Shown: positions 7,959 through 16,939, counted from the stretch's first letter. The stretch: 64,000 bases of DNA from Saccharopolyspora rectivirgula DSM 43747 (GCF_000497205.1 NZ_AYJW01000005.1:35548-99547), one strand, 5' to 3'. Numbers and translations: made by a program. Notes: a model not told the origin generated them from the sequence alone.

Positions 7959-9641
7959 ATGGGAGCTGACCACGAAGGTGTGCACGAGATCAGCGACCGG
8001 TTCGTCGACGAACTGGCCGAGCTCGATCCGATAGCCGCGACCTACCTGGGGGTGCCCGGGGGCGAGGACGAACTGACGGACTACTCCCCGGACGGCCACC
8101 GGGCCAGGGCCGAGCTGGCGCGCCGCGCCTTGGAAGCGGTGCGGCGGGCCGAGCCCGCTGACGAGTCCGAGCGGATCGCCCGCGCGGTGTTCGTGGAACG
8201 GGTCGGGTTGGACGTCGAACTCCACGAAGCCGGGGCGGACATGTCCTCGTTGAACGTGATCGCCAGCCCGGTGCAGGACCTGCGCCAGGTTTTCGACCTG
8301 ATGCCTGCGCAAACCCCGGAGGACTGGCAGCACATCGCCCGGCGCATGGCGGCGGTTCCGGAAGCGGTGCGCGGCTTGCGGGCCGGATTGCTCGAGGCGG
8401 CGAGGAACGGGAACGTCTCCGCGGCTCGGCAGGTCACCCGGGTGGCGGAGCAGTGCGATGCCTGGGCCGGTCGCGGGAACCGGAAGTCGTTCTTCGATTC
8501 GCTGGCCGAGCGCGCCGAAGGGGTTCCGGAACAGCTGCGCGAGGAGCTGCGGGCCGGTGCTGGCGCCGCGGCCGAAGCGTTCGGCGAGCTGGCCGACTTC
8601 CTGCGCACCGATCTGCTGCCGGTCGCTCCTGCCAAGGACGCGGTCGGGGCCGAGCGGTACCAGCTCTGGTCCCGGTACTTCACCGGAGCGCAGCTCGACC
8701 TGCAGGAAGCCTACGAGTGGGGATGGCAGGAGTTCACCAGCATCGAGGCCGAGATGAAGGAGGTGGGCAACCGCATCAAGCCGGGGGCGACGCTGGCGGA
8801 GGCGGCTGCCGCCCTGGACTCGGACCCCCGATACCTGGTCCACGGCAAGCAGGCGTTCCAGGAGTGGATGCAGCAGCTGTCGGACCGGGCGCTGGGCGAT
8901 CTGCGCGACCGGCACTTCGACATCCCGGACCCGTTGATGCGCTTGGAGTGCCTCATCGCCCCTCCCGGTGGTGGGGTCGGCGCCTACTACACCGGGCCCA
9001 CCGACGACTTCTCCCGGCCTGGCCGGATGTGGTGGTCGGTTCCGGAGGACAAGGACGTCTTCCCGACTTGGCGGGAAACGTCCACTGTCTACCACGAGGG
9101 GGTGCCCGGGCATCACCTCCAGGTCGGTACCGCGGTGCACCAGGCGCAGTCGTTGAACAAGTTCCAGCGGCTGGCGTGCTTCGTCTCCGGGCACGGCGAG
9201 GGATGGGCGTTGTACGCCGAGCGGCTGATGCGGGAGCTCGGTTACTTCACCGATGACGGCGACTTGCTCGGCATGCTCAACGACCAGCTGTTCCGCGCCG
9301 CCCGGGTGGTCGTCGACATCGGGATGCACCTGGAGCTGGAGATCCCCAAGGGCACCGGCTTCCACGAAGGGGAGCGGTGGACACCGGAGCTGGGCCTGGA
9401 GTTCATGCTCACCCGCACGATCGCGGAACCGGCCCACGTGCGGGACGAAGTGGACCGCTACCTGGGCTGGCCCGGCCAGGCTCCGTCGTACAAGCTGGGC
9501 GAGCGGTTGTGGCGGGCGGCCCGGGACGAGGCCAAGCAGCGCTACGGGGACGCGTTCGACGTCAAGGACTTCCACACCCGAGCGCTGCGGATGGGCCCGA
9601 TGGGGCTGGACACGCTGCGCGAACAGCTGGCCCTGCTCTAG
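7959..9641 (+). CDS. DUF885 family protein, probable metallopeptidase
   Basis: A 560-residue DUF885 protein. The family is related to M3/gluzincin-like peptidases, and the central motif VYHEGVPGHHLQ (about residues 370-381) contains an HExxxHH-type cluster plausible as a zinc site. Other family hallmarks are the DPIAATYLG start, GGGVGAYYTGP and a C-terminal EAKQRYGDAFDVKDFH. It has no signal peptide, so it should be cytoplasmic. Its substrate is unknown. The start ATG at 7959 is set by the -10 seven nt upstream. The gene ends just before a hairpin terminator shared with the convergent acetyltransferase gene. Confidence 0.85.
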   Translation: MGADHEGVHEISDRFVDELAELDPIAATYLGVPGGEDELTDYSPDGHRARAELARRALEAVRRAEPADESERIARAVFVERVGLDVELHEAGADMSSLNVIASPVQDLRQVFDLMPAQTPEDWQHIARRMAAVPEAVRGLRAGLLEAARNGNVSAARQVTRVAEQCDAWAGRGNRKSFFDSLAERAEGVPEQLREELRAGAGAAAEAFGELADFLRTDLLPVAPAKDAVGAERYQLWSRYFTGAQLDLQEAYEWGWQEFTSIEAEMKEVGNRIKPGATLAEAAAALDSDPRYLVHGKQAFQEWMQQLSDRALGDLRDRHFDIPDPLMRLECLIAPPGGGVGAYYTGPTDDFSRPGRMWWSVPEDKDVFPTWRETSTVYHEGVPGHHLQVGTAVHQAQSLNKFQRLACFVSGHGEGWALYAERLMRELGYFTDDGDLLGMLNDQLFRAARVVVDIGMHLELEIPKGTGFHEGERWTPELGLEFMLTRTIAEPAHVRDEVDRYLGWPGQAPSYKLGERLWRAARDEAKQRYGDAFDVKDFHTRALRMGPMGLDTLREQLALL

Positions 9642-9649
9642 GTTCCGGT

Positions 9650-9676
9650 GGCGGGCGCCGGTGCGCGGCGCCCGCC
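9650..9676. terminator. Bidirectional hairpin terminator
   Basis: A perfect 10-bp inverted repeat (GGCGGGCGCC / GGCGCCCGCC) with a 7-nt loop lies between the convergent DUF885 and GNAT genes. There is no U-tract, as is usual in actinobacteria. Confidence 0.7.
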
Positions 9677-9680
9677 GCTC

Positions 9681-10262
9681 TCACCGCTCCGCGGCCGGAG
9701 GGTCGAGGGGGAGGGGACGGCCCAGCACGGCGAACGGCCGAGGATCCCCGTTGAACCGGTAGTTGCGCAGCACGTCCACGAAACCCACCCGCCGGTACAG
9801 CCGCCACGCCCGGGTGGGGCCTTCCGGGGTGGACAGCAGCACTTTGCTCGCGGTCACGCCGCTGAGCAGCCGGCGCAGGATCTCCTCCCCGAGCCCGGCA
9901 CCTTGGCTGGCCGGCTGGACGTGCAGTTCGGTCAGCTCGAAGTAGTCGGTGAGCCACTGCTCGGTCTTCTGCTGGTCGGGCAGCAGACCGCGGCGGACTT
10001 GTTCGTGCCACCACTGGCCCGGCGCGCCCAGGTACCCGTACCCGATGCCGATCAGCTCGTCCTGGTCGTTGAAGGCGCCGATGCAGCGCCAGCCCTCGCG
10101 GAGCCGGTGGGCGAGCCACATCGGGGCGCGCTGCTGCGCGGTGGAGGGCGGGTACTTCATGGCCGTCACGTAGATCTGCAGGGCCTCGTCCAGCCGATTC
10201 CGGAACTGATCGGCGGTCAGTTCGGCGATTCGTTTGCAGCGGGGTGATGGCGCAGCGGTCAC
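9681..10262 (-). CDS. GNAT N-acetyltransferase (Rv2170-like position)
   Basis: A 193-residue GCN5-related acetyltransferase. The acetyl-CoA motif lies in VQPASQGAGLGEEILRRLL and the C-terminal part (RAWRLYRRVGFVDV) is the typical beta-6/beta-7 region. It sits beside lppM/metF as Rv2170 does in Mycobacterium, where that protein has been reported to acetylate a central metabolic enzyme; the substrate here is unknown. The frame extends to 10346. I prefer GTG 10262 because TACTGT lies exactly 6 nt upstream and no Shine-Dalgarno is present, but upstream ATG codons remain possible. Confidence 0.8.
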   Translation of the reverse strand: MTAAPSPRCKRIAELTADQFRNRLDEALQIYVTAMKYPPSTAQQRAPMWLAHRLREGWRCIGAFNDQDELIGIGYGYLGAPGQWWHEQVRRGLLPDQQKTEQWLTDYFELTELHVQPASQGAGLGEEILRRLLSGVTASKVLLSTPEGPTRAWRLYRRVGFVDVLRNYRFNGDPRPFAVLGRPLPLDPPAAER

Positions 10263-10268
10263 GTGCTG

Positions 10269-10274
10269 ACAGTA
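10269..10274 (-). promoter_or_regulatory. -10 hexamer of leaderless GNAT gene
   Basis: On the minus strand TACTGT precedes the GTG at 10262 by 6 nt. Confidence 0.5.
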
Positions 10275-10403
10275 ACTGTTTTGCGCGCCGCGGTCCTTCT
10301 GGGCCGACGAGATCATCTGATCGGACATCTGCGGCCCGTCCTTCACCGTCAGGAGTTAACTCCTGACTCTTCGCTTGCAGCCCTTCTGCGCCGGCGGCTA
10401 TAT

Positions 10404-10434
10404 TCGAACTCGAGTTCGTCGAACTGGAGTTCGA
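10404..10434 (+). promoter_or_regulatory. Two overlapping LexA (SOS) boxes
   Basis: Two copies of the actinobacterial/Bacillus-type LexA box TCGAAC-N4-GTTCGA. The first is 10404-10419 (TCGAAC-TCGA-GTTCGT, one mismatch). The second is 10419-10434 (TCGAAC-TGGA-GTTCGA, perfect). They share one base. A TATATT (10398-10403) abuts the first box and can serve as -10, so LexA would cover the promoter. The HEPN gene starts 70 nt downstream. Confidence 0.82.
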
Positions 10435-10504
10435 CAACGATCGGCGGTCGTCCGCCGGTCGCGCGTCGGGCTCTGAACTCGGCCTGTTGCAGAGGAGAAC
10501 ACCG

Positions 10505-10948
10505 ATGCCCTTCTCCGGCGGTTTTTCCATCCCGAGCCCGAGGTGCTCAGCCGAGGACTGCGAGGACTTCCAGGTGCCGAGCACCCCCTCGGTAGCTTTG
10601 ACCAGGCTGTTGGAGGCTCGAGCGCACCTGCGCCAGGCATCCCGGGAGAGCAGTCCGGCCCGTTGCTACGCGGCGGCCTACCTGGCCGCCCTCCGGGTGG
10701 CGGCGGCAATCGCGTTGGACCGTTCCCAGCTCGCCGACCGGCGCCCGCAGAGCGCCTGGAAGCTGCTCGACGATGCCGCGCCCGAGTACACCCAGTGGGC
10801 GCAGTTCTTCGCCGCTCGTTCGCAGCGCCGGTTGCTGGCCGAATCCGGCTCCTCGTCGATCACCGCTGCTGAGGCGGCGGAAATGCAGCAGCGGGCCGCG
10901 GAGTTCCTGCAGGCCGCCTCCCGAGGGCTGTCGGGGGTTGCGCGGTGA
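10505..10948 (+). CDS. SAV_6107-type HEPN domain protein
   Basis: A 147-residue, mostly helical protein. After a roughly 30-residue leader (MPFSGGFSIP) comes a helical bundle (LTRLLEARAHLRQA, YAAAYLAALRVAAA) that I recognise as the SAV_6107 branch of HEPN domains found in actinobacteria. I do not see the RX4-6H catalytic motif of HEPN RNases, so nuclease activity is not supported. ATG 10505 has AGGAGA 7 nt upstream. The two LexA boxes in front predict induction by DNA damage. Its last four bases overlap the GTG of the next gene (GTGA), so the two are coupled. Relatives of this family often sit next to DNA polymerase IV genes, which fits a damage-response role, but function is unknown. Confidence 0.72.
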   Translation: MPFSGGFSIPSPRCSAEDCEDFQVPSTPSVALTRLLEARAHLRQASRESSPARCYAAAYLAALRVAAAIALDRSQLADRRPQSAWKLLDDAAPEYTQWAQFFAARSQRRLLAESGSSSITAAEAAEMQQRAAEFLQAASRGLSGVAR

Positions 10949-11715
10949 GCCGGGGACCGCTGATCGACTACGGGCGGATGCTCGAGCTGCTGCAGGCCGA
11001 AGCGCGATTGCTCGTGGCAGCCGCGCAGGGCGCACCGCCGGATTCGCCGACCGTCGGGGTTTCCGGGCGGACGCTGGGGGAGACCGTCCGGTACGCCGGT
11101 GACCTGTGCGAAGACGTGCTGAGCTGGCTGGGCGCCTCGGAGGAAGCGGCTCGGCGGTGGACCGTTCCGAACGACCCCACGATCGGTCAGCTGACCAGTC
11201 GATTCGCTCTGCGACTAGCTGAACTGCTCGAGCAGCTGCGCGTTCGCTCGCCGGAAGACCCCTGCCCCAGTTGGTGTCCGGTGGACCGCACCGTGCGGTT
11301 CTGGGCCCGGCACGTGCTGCACAGCACCACGGTGCAGCGGGTGGACGTGCAGACCGCGGCCGGGGTGGAGATCAGTCCGATCGACGAGGACGCCGCGCTC
11401 GACGGCATCGACGAAACCCTGCGCGTCTGGTTCGGCCACCGGTTGAACGCGCTCGGGATCGTCCCGTCCAAGAAGTGCTCGGTGGCGGTCTCGTCCGGTG
11501 GTCGGAACTGGTTGGTCACCACCGGGCCCGAGGTGGCCGTGGTGGACGGCTCCGATGTCGAGGCCCCTGCTGCCGCGGACGCGGTGGTGACGGGAGTTCC
11601 GCAGCGGGTTTGCCTGTGGCTGCGCGGGCGGCTGCCGAACCACGCGGTCAGCACAGGAGGGGATCCCGATGCGGTCGCCCAGCTGTGGGGGCTGTTGCAG
11701 GTCTGCACGAAGTAG
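10945..11715 (+). CDS. MDMPI/DinB-fold protein with lost metal ligands
   Basis: A 256-residue protein with a maleylpyruvate-isomerase N-terminal (DinB-like four-helix) domain and the usual C-terminal MDMPI domain. Active mycothiol-dependent enzymes bind metal with a His in the second helix and a His-Glu-Thr-x-x-His motif. Here the corresponding places read Tyr50 (TVRYAGD) and LHSTTVQR (Ser127 and Gln131), so the Glu and two His ligands appear replaced. It is therefore probably not a metal enzyme. The gene overlaps the HEPN gene by 4 nt and shares its LexA-controlled promoter. DinB-fold proteins were first named as damage-inducible in Bacillus, which fits the context. Confidence 0.75.
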   Translation: MSRGPLIDYGRMLELLQAEARLLVAAAQGAPPDSPTVGVSGRTLGETVRYAGDLCEDVLSWLGASEEAARRWTVPNDPTIGQLTSRFALRLAELLEQLRVRSPEDPCPSWCPVDRTVRFWARHVLHSTTVQRVDVQTAAGVEISPIDEDAALDGIDETLRVWFGHRLNALGIVPSKKCSVAVSSGGRNWLVTTGPEVAVVDGSDVEAPAAADAVVTGVPQRVCLWLRGRLPNHAVSTGGDPDAVAQLWGLLQVCTK

Positions 11716-11727
11716 CCCGGGAACCGG

Positions 11728-11768
11728 CCGCGGGGCGGTGATGCGACGGACGCAGCACCGCCCCGCGG
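11728..11768. terminator. Bidirectional hairpin terminator
   Basis: A perfect 13-bp stem (CCGCGGGGCGGTG / CACCGCCCCGCGG) with a 15-nt loop, between the convergent MDMPI-like gene and lhr. Confidence 0.78.
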
Positions 11769-11902
11769 TGTCCGCATTGCTGTCTCGTCGCGCTCGATGT
11801 CGGGAGCAGGAGCGGAGGAGGCGCTCCGATGCGACCCGTGCGCGGCGGCCGTCCGAACGGGCTGAGCACCACGCGGGGAACGGTCCGCGGAAGGGCTTCA
11901 CC

Positions 11903-14900
11903 TCAAGCGCGAATGCGGAGTCCCTGCGGGGTGACCCGAAAACCGGCTTCGGTGAGGACCTCCGCCAGCCGGGAACCACGAGCGCCTTCCCCGTCCGCTC
12001 GCTGCACCACGAGCTTTTCCAACCAACCCTTCTCGACAGCTTCGACCAGGGCCTTCGCCGCCTTCCGCAGGTCCTCTTCCTGTTCGGTGAACGACAGCAG
12101 AGACCGACCGCCCCGCTCCACGTAGAGCACCGGTTCCCCGCGGACCAGCACGACCAGCGCACCGGCTTTGCGTCCCGGCCGGTGCCGCGTGCTCCCCACC
12201 GCCTCCGGCCAGGGCAGCGCCGCGCCGTACGGTTGCGCTGGATCGGTCGCGGCCAGCACGACGGTGTCCGAACTGGAACCGTCGTCGCTGCGGGAGAACG
12301 CGCGCAGCCGGTCGACAGCTCCCGGGACGGCGAACTGGGCAGCTCCCAGGCCTTCCACGATGTACCCCCGGCGGCAGCGGCCGGCCTCCTCCATCGCCCG
12401 CAGCACCTTGTACACCGCGGAAAAACCGCCGGAAACCCGTTCGACGTCCAGCGCTCCTCGGGTGAGCACGCCGTGGCGCTCCAGGAACGCCTCCGCCCGG
12501 GCGTGCGCTCGCCGAGTGGGGTCGGTCTCCAGTTGCGGGACCAACGACCACCGCCCGGACACCGTGGGCGGACCGGTCCTGGTGGGCATGGCCGGTCGGC
12601 TGGCCCGCAACCTCGCGTACCGGCCGCGCGGCGCACGGCGCCGGGGCCGGTGGGCGGCTCCGCTCCCGGAAACCAGCACGCGCAGCGGGGCGAGCGTGTC
12701 GTTGGTGACGATTCCCGACCACACCAGGTCCCACAGGGCTGTGACGACCGCTTCGTCCGCAGGGGCTTCTTCGCCTTGCTCCAGCAGCAGAGCGCCGACC
12801 CGGTCCGCGAGCTGGCGGAAGAACAGGGCGCCGCCGTCCAGAGCGGAGACGACGCTGCGGTGCAGCGGGGAATCGTCCTGCTGCTCGGGCGGATCGGGCA
12901 ACAGCAGGTCCGCCACTTCCGCGGGAGCCAGGGCGATCCACCCGTCGCTCCCGGGGAGGGAACCGGCCCCCGCCCAGACCACCTCACCGGTGGCGGTCAG
13001 CTCGTCCAGCAGGGACGGCGAGTAGCCGGGGAGGCGTGCGGGCAGCACCAGCGACTCCAGGGCGCTGGCCGGCACCGGTATCCCGGCGAGCTGCTCGACC
13101 ACCGCGTACACCTCGTCGGGGGTGGGGGTGCCCCGCCGTCGCCCGCCGATGCCGTGCCAGGCGGGCAAGAACCTGCCGTAGACGGCCGGCTCCACCGGTT
13201 CCATCTCCTTGCGGAGTCGGGCCAGCGAGGCGCGGCGCAGCCTGCGGAGCACTTCGGCATCGCAGTACTCGAGCGCGGAACCGCCGCCGGCGTCCAGCGG
13301 TCGCAGCTCGCCGCGGACGAGTTGGCCGGTCCCGGTCAACCGGTCCAGCGCGCTGTGCACGACCGCCACCCCCAGGCCGAACCGCCGCGCGGCTGCTTCG
13401 GCGGTGAACGGGCCGCGGTTGCGGGCGTACCGGATGAGCAGTTCCCCGAGCGGATCCGCGGTGGGTTCGGTGAACGCTTCCGGCACCCCCACCGGCAGCG
13501 CCACCCCCAGCGCGTCGCGCACCTTCCCGGCGTCCTCGACGGGAATCCACCGGTCTTCTCCGGCGATGCGGACCTGCAGCACGCGCCGCTGCGCTGCCAG
13601 TTCGGCCAACCACTCCTGATCGACACCGCGTTGCGCGGCTTCGGCGGTGGACAGGTCGCCCAGCGCGTGCAGCAGGTCGGCGGTCTCTTCGGCGTTGCGC
13701 GCTCGTCGGTCCGGGGCGAGGCGCTGCAGCTGCTGCTCCGTCTCCAGAACCACCTCCGGGTCGAGCAGTTCCCGCACGGCTTCCGCACCCAACAGCTCGG
13801 CCAGCAGCTCGGGGTCCAGGCTCAGCGCTGCCGACTTCCGCTCGGCCAGCGGTGTGTCCGCTTCGTACAGGAACGTGCCCAGGTAGCCGAAGAGCAGGCT
13901 GCGGGCGAACGGGGACGGGGAAGCGGTCTCCACTTCCACGACGCGGACCTTGCGGGACGCCACCTGCGTCATCAGTTCGGTCAGTCCGGGCAGGTCGTAG
14001 ACGTCTTGCAGGCACTCCCGCATCGCCTCCAGCACGATCGGGAACTGCTCGTACTTGGCCGCGACGGCGAGCAGCTGGGCGGCCCGCTGGCGTTGCTGCC
14101 ACAGCGGGGTGCGCCGACGCGGATCGCGGCGCGGCAGCAGCAGCGCCCGGGCGGCGCACTCCCGGAAGCGGGCGGCGAACAGGGCGGAGCCACCGACCTC
14201 GTCGGTCACGAGTTGCTGCACTTCATCGGGTGGGACGAGCACGTCTTCGGCGGTGGGCAGGATGTCCCGCCCGCTCTCGTCGAGGGCGTCGGTGAGCCGG
14301 AGCACGATCCCGTCGTCGGAGGAGGCCACCTGGGGCTCCACACCGCGACGTTCCCTGATGCGCGCGGCGATCGCCAACGCCCACGGGCCGTTGACCTTGG
14401 CGCCGAACGGGGAGTGGACGACCAACCGCCAGTCGCCGAGCTCGTCCCGGAAGCGCTCGACGACGATCGTCCGGTCGTCGGGCACGTGCCGGGTCGCCGC
14501 CCGCTGCTCATCCAAATAGGACAACAAGTTGTCCTGCGCCCACTCGTCCAGGCCCGCCTCGGCCAGCCGACTGCGCGCCGCGGTGGGGTCCGAACCGGTC
14601 AGCTCCCGGATGAAGCGCCCCATCGCTCTGCCCAGTTCCAGGGGGCGTCCTGGCGAATCCCCCTTCCAGAACGGCATCCTCGCCGGTTGGCCGGGAGCTG
14701 GGACGACGACGACCCGGTCGTGGGTGATGTCCTCGACCCGCCAGGCGCTGGTCCCGAGCAAGAAGGTGTCGCCCACCCGGGACTCGTAGACCATCTCCTC
14801 GTCCAGCTCGCCGACGCGGCGACCGCCCCGGTCGTCCCCTTCCCCGGGCGTGGTGACCTTGAACAGGCCGCGGTCGGGGATGGTGCCTCCGGAGGTGACC

Positions 14901-16492
14901 GCGAGCCGTTGCGCTCCCGGTCTGGCGCGCAGCTCGTCGTTGACGCGGTCCCAGACCAGGCGGGCCCGCAACTCGCCGAACTCCTCGCTGGGGTACCGGC
15001 CGGAGAGCATGTCCAGGACCGCGTGCAGCGCGGAGTCCGGCAGACCGGCGAACGGCGCTGCTCGGCGGACCACCGAGGCCAGCCGGGAGACCGACCAGGT
15101 GTCCATCGCCACCATCGCCACGATCTGCTGGGCCAGCACGTCCAACGGGTTGCGCGGGAAGGACAGCGCTTCGATCAGACCGTCCGACATCCGCTCGGAC
15201 ACCACGGCACAGCCGATGAGGTCCCCGCGGAACTTCGGGATGACGACTCCCCGGGAGACCGCGCCGACCTGGTGCCCACCGCGTCCTATGCGCTGCAAGC
15301 CGGAGGCCACGCTGGGCGGTGTTTCGACCTGGACGACCAGGTCCACGGCCCCCATGTCGATGCCGAGCTCCAAGGAGGACGTGGCCACGACGCAGGGCAG
15401 TTGCCCGGTCTTCAGCTCTTCTTCGACAGCGGCCCGCTGGTCCTTGGACATCGATCCGTGGTGCGCCTTGGCCACCACCGGCAGCGTCGTGGTGGCCACC
15501 CCGGAAGCACCCACCGCCTGCGCGGGGAATTCGGTCATCGGCTCGGGCTCCTCGCTGGCCAGTTCGTTGAGCCCCGAGGTGAGCCGTTCCGCCAGCCGGC
15601 GGGAGTTGGTGAACACGATCGTGCTGCGGTGCTGGCGGATGAGCTCCAGGATCCGCTGCTGCACCGAGGGCCAGATCGAGGTGCGCTGCTCGGGCCCGGA
15701 GGCCGGACCGGTCACTTCACCGGTGGTGGTGCCGAGCTCGGCCAGGTCGGGGACGGGGACCTCCACCTTGATCTCGACCTCTTTCGGGTGAGGCGGCTGG
15801 ACCACCCGCACCGCGCGACCGCCGGCCAGGAACGTCTGGACTTCTTCCACCGGTCGCACGGTGGCGGAGAGCCCGATGCGCTGGGCCGGTTTCACCAGCA
15901 GCTCGTCCAAGCGCTCCAGCGACAGTGCCAAGTGCGCGCCGCGTTTCGAACCGGCCAGCGCGTGCACTTCGTCCAGGATCACGGTTTCGACCCCGCGGAG
16001 CGCTTCCCGCGCGGCCGAGGTGAGCAGCAGGAACAGCGACTCGGGTGTGGTGACCAGCACGTCCGGTGGGGTCCGGGCGAACGAGCGGCGCTGTTCGGCG
16101 GGGGTGTCGCCGGTGCGGATCCCGACGCGGATGTCGGGTGGTGGTTCGCCGCGGCGCCGGGCGACCTGCCGGATGCCCGCGAGGGGGGAGCGCAGGTTGC
16201 GCTCCACGTCGACCGCCAGGGCTTTCAGCGGGGACACGTAGAGCACTCGGCAGCGCTTCTGCGGATCGGCGGGCGGGCCTTCGGCGGCCAGCCGGTCGAG
16301 CGCGTGCAGGAAGGCGGCCAAGGTCTTGCCGGATCCGGTGGGGGCCACCACCAGGGTGTGCTCACCGGCCGAGATGGCCGGCCAGGCCTCCCGCTGGGCC
16401 CGGGTGGGGTTGGCGAACGCTCCCTGGAACCACTCCCGGGTCACCGGTGAGAACGCGTTCAGTGCTTCGGCCACTCCTCCATGCTGACGCAT
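11903..16492 (-). CDS. lhr: ATP-dependent helicase Lhr
   Basis: A 1529-residue superfamily 2 helicase of full bacterial Lhr length. Visible motifs are Walker A APTGSGKT (residues 50-57), a DEVH box followed by HALAGSKRG, SATVRP (motif III), VFTNSRRLAERL (motif IV) and QRIGRGGHQ (motif VI). The winged-helix and long C-terminal region (residues about 860 to the end) are present. Lhr is a 3'-5' translocase that unwinds RNA:DNA hybrids and is linked to DNA repair; in Mycobacterium it responds to mitomycin C. ATG 16492 is the first start; GTG 16474 is an alternative, but GGAGGA would then touch it. It neighbours recA in a region rich in damage-response genes. Confidence 0.93.
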   Translation of the reverse strand: MRQHGGVAEALNAFSPVTREWFQGAFANPTRAQREAWPAISAGEHTLVVAPTGSGKTLAAFLHALDRLAAEGPPADPQKRCRVLYVSPLKALAVDVERNLRSPLAGIRQVARRRGEPPPDIRVGIRTGDTPAEQRRSFARTPPDVLVTTPESLFLLLTSAAREALRGVETVILDEVHALAGSKRGAHLALSLERLDELLVKPAQRIGLSATVRPVEEVQTFLAGGRAVRVVQPPHPKEVEIKVEVPVPDLAELGTTTGEVTGPASGPEQRTSIWPSVQQRILELIRQHRSTIVFTNSRRLAERLTSGLNELASEEPEPMTEFPAQAVGASGVATTTLPVVAKAHHGSMSKDQRAAVEEELKTGQLPCVVATSSLELGIDMGAVDLVVQVETPPSVASGLQRIGRGGHQVGAVSRGVVIPKFRGDLIGCAVVSERMSDGLIEALSFPRNPLDVLAQQIVAMVAMDTWSVSRLASVVRRAAPFAGLPDSALHAVLDMLSGRYPSEEFGELRARLVWDRVNDELRARPGAQRLAVTSGGTIPDRGLFKVTTPGEGDDRGGRRVGELDEEMVYESRVGDTFLLGTSAWRVEDITHDRVVVVPAPGQPARMPFWKGDSPGRPLELGRAMGRFIRELTGSDPTAARSRLAEAGLDEWAQDNLLSYLDEQRAATRHVPDDRTIVVERFRDELGDWRLVVHSPFGAKVNGPWALAIAARIRERRGVEPQVASSDDGIVLRLTDALDESGRDILPTAEDVLVPPDEVQQLVTDEVGGSALFAARFRECAARALLLPRRDPRRRTPLWQQRQRAAQLLAVAAKYEQFPIVLEAMRECLQDVYDLPGLTELMTQVASRKVRVVEVETASPSPFARSLLFGYLGTFLYEADTPLAERKSAALSLDPELLAELLGAEAVRELLDPEVVLETEQQLQRLAPDRRARNAEETADLLHALGDLSTAEAAQRGVDQEWLAELAAQRRVLQVRIAGEDRWIPVEDAGKVRDALGVALPVGVPEAFTEPTADPLGELLIRYARNRGPFTAEAAARRFGLGVAVVHSALDRLTGTGQLVRGELRPLDAGGGSALEYCDAEVLRRLRRASLARLRKEMEPVEPAVYGRFLPAWHGIGGRRRGTPTPDEVYAVVEQLAGIPVPASALESLVLPARLPGYSPSLLDELTATGEVVWAGAGSLPGSDGWIALAPAEVADLLLPDPPEQQDDSPLHRSVVSALDGGALFFRQLADRVGALLLEQGEEAPADEAVVTALWDLVWSGIVTNDTLAPLRVLVSGSGAAHRPRRRAPRGRYARLRASRPAMPTRTGPPTVSGRWSLVPQLETDPTRRAHARAEAFLERHGVLTRGALDVERVSGGFSAVYKVLRAMEEAGRCRRGYIVEGLGAAQFAVPGAVDRLRAFSRSDDGSSSDTVVLAATDPAQPYGAALPWPEAVGSTRHRPGRKAGALVVLVRGEPVLYVERGGRSLLSFTEQEEDLRKAAKALVEAVEKGWLEKLVVQRADGEGARGSRLAEVLTEAGFRVTPQGLRIRA

Positions 16493-16514
16493 CGGGCCGA
16501 CAACGCCGGCCTGG

Positions 16515-16640
16515 TCAGCGGCGGCGGTCCCAGAGGAAGCGGACGCACAGGCCGATGACCACCAGCAGCATGGCCGCGATCACCACTTTGCCCAGTGGTG
16601 TGGAGAGGCCGGTGGGGTCGGTCTGCAGCAGCAAGAGCAT
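16515..16640 (-). CDS. 41-residue single-span membrane peptide
   Basis: A short ORF encoding MLLLLQTDPT, then a hydrophobic segment (VVIAAMLLVVIGLCV) and a strongly basic end (RFLWDRRRR-like, ending WDRRR). The layout is a single transmembrane helix with a positive-inside C-terminus. There is no Shine-Dalgarno. TACGCT lies exactly 6 nt before the ATG, so a leaderless transcript is likely. It is divergent from DUF3046 with back-to-back promoters 19 nt across, and it is the last gene before lhr on the same strand (22 nt). No function can be assigned. Confidence 0.6.
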   Translation of the reverse strand: MLLLLQTDPTGLSTPLGKVVIAAMLLVVIGLCVRFLWDRRR

Positions 16641-16646
16641 GTGCCC

Positions 16647-16665
16647 AGCGTACGGGCGCTAGGCT
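16647..16665. promoter_or_regulatory. Back-to-back leaderless promoters
   Basis: On the minus strand TACGCT (16652-16647) lies 6 nt before the ATG of the small membrane peptide. On the plus strand TAGGCT (16660-16665) lies 8 nt before the DUF3046 ATG. The two -10 elements are only 7 bp apart. Confidence 0.55.
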
Positions 16666-16673
16666 GGCGCTCG

Positions 16674-16868
16674 ATGCGTCACACAGTTTTTCGCCGCCGG
16701 ATGGCTGAGGAGTTCGGGCGGGTCCGCGCCGAGATGCTGGCGCAGGACCACGTGATGTCCGCCTTGGGCGGTCGCACCGTCAACGAGGCCCTGGAGGCCG
16801 GGGTGCCGCCCAAGGAGGTCTGGCTCGCGGTTTGCGAGACCTTCGAAGTGCCGTGGGAGCGCCGGTAG
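16674..16868 (+). CDS. DUF3046 protein
   Basis: A 64-residue protein of family DUF3046, a small actinobacterial family nearly always found just upstream of recA. It shows the conserved RMAEEFG, DHVMSALGGRT and GVPPKEVW segments and ends in VPWERR. Function is unknown. The start at 16674 (MRHTVFRRRM) fits the family length. Its promoter overlaps that of the divergent membrane peptide. Confidence 0.88.
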   Translation: MRHTVFRRRMAEEFGRVRAEMLAQDHVMSALGGRTVNEALEAGVPPKEVWLAVCETFEVPWERR

Positions 16869-16939
16869 GCGCGCCGGCTCCTCCAGGGCCGCCTTTTCTC
16901 ACTCGTTCGGGTGGACGTGCTGGCGTGTCGGGCAGGCGG

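Noticed and set aside
11669..16450. A 1593-codon open frame on the plus strand opposite lhr
   Set aside because: It is the antisense shadow of a real helicase gene in high-GC sequence, with no domain features.
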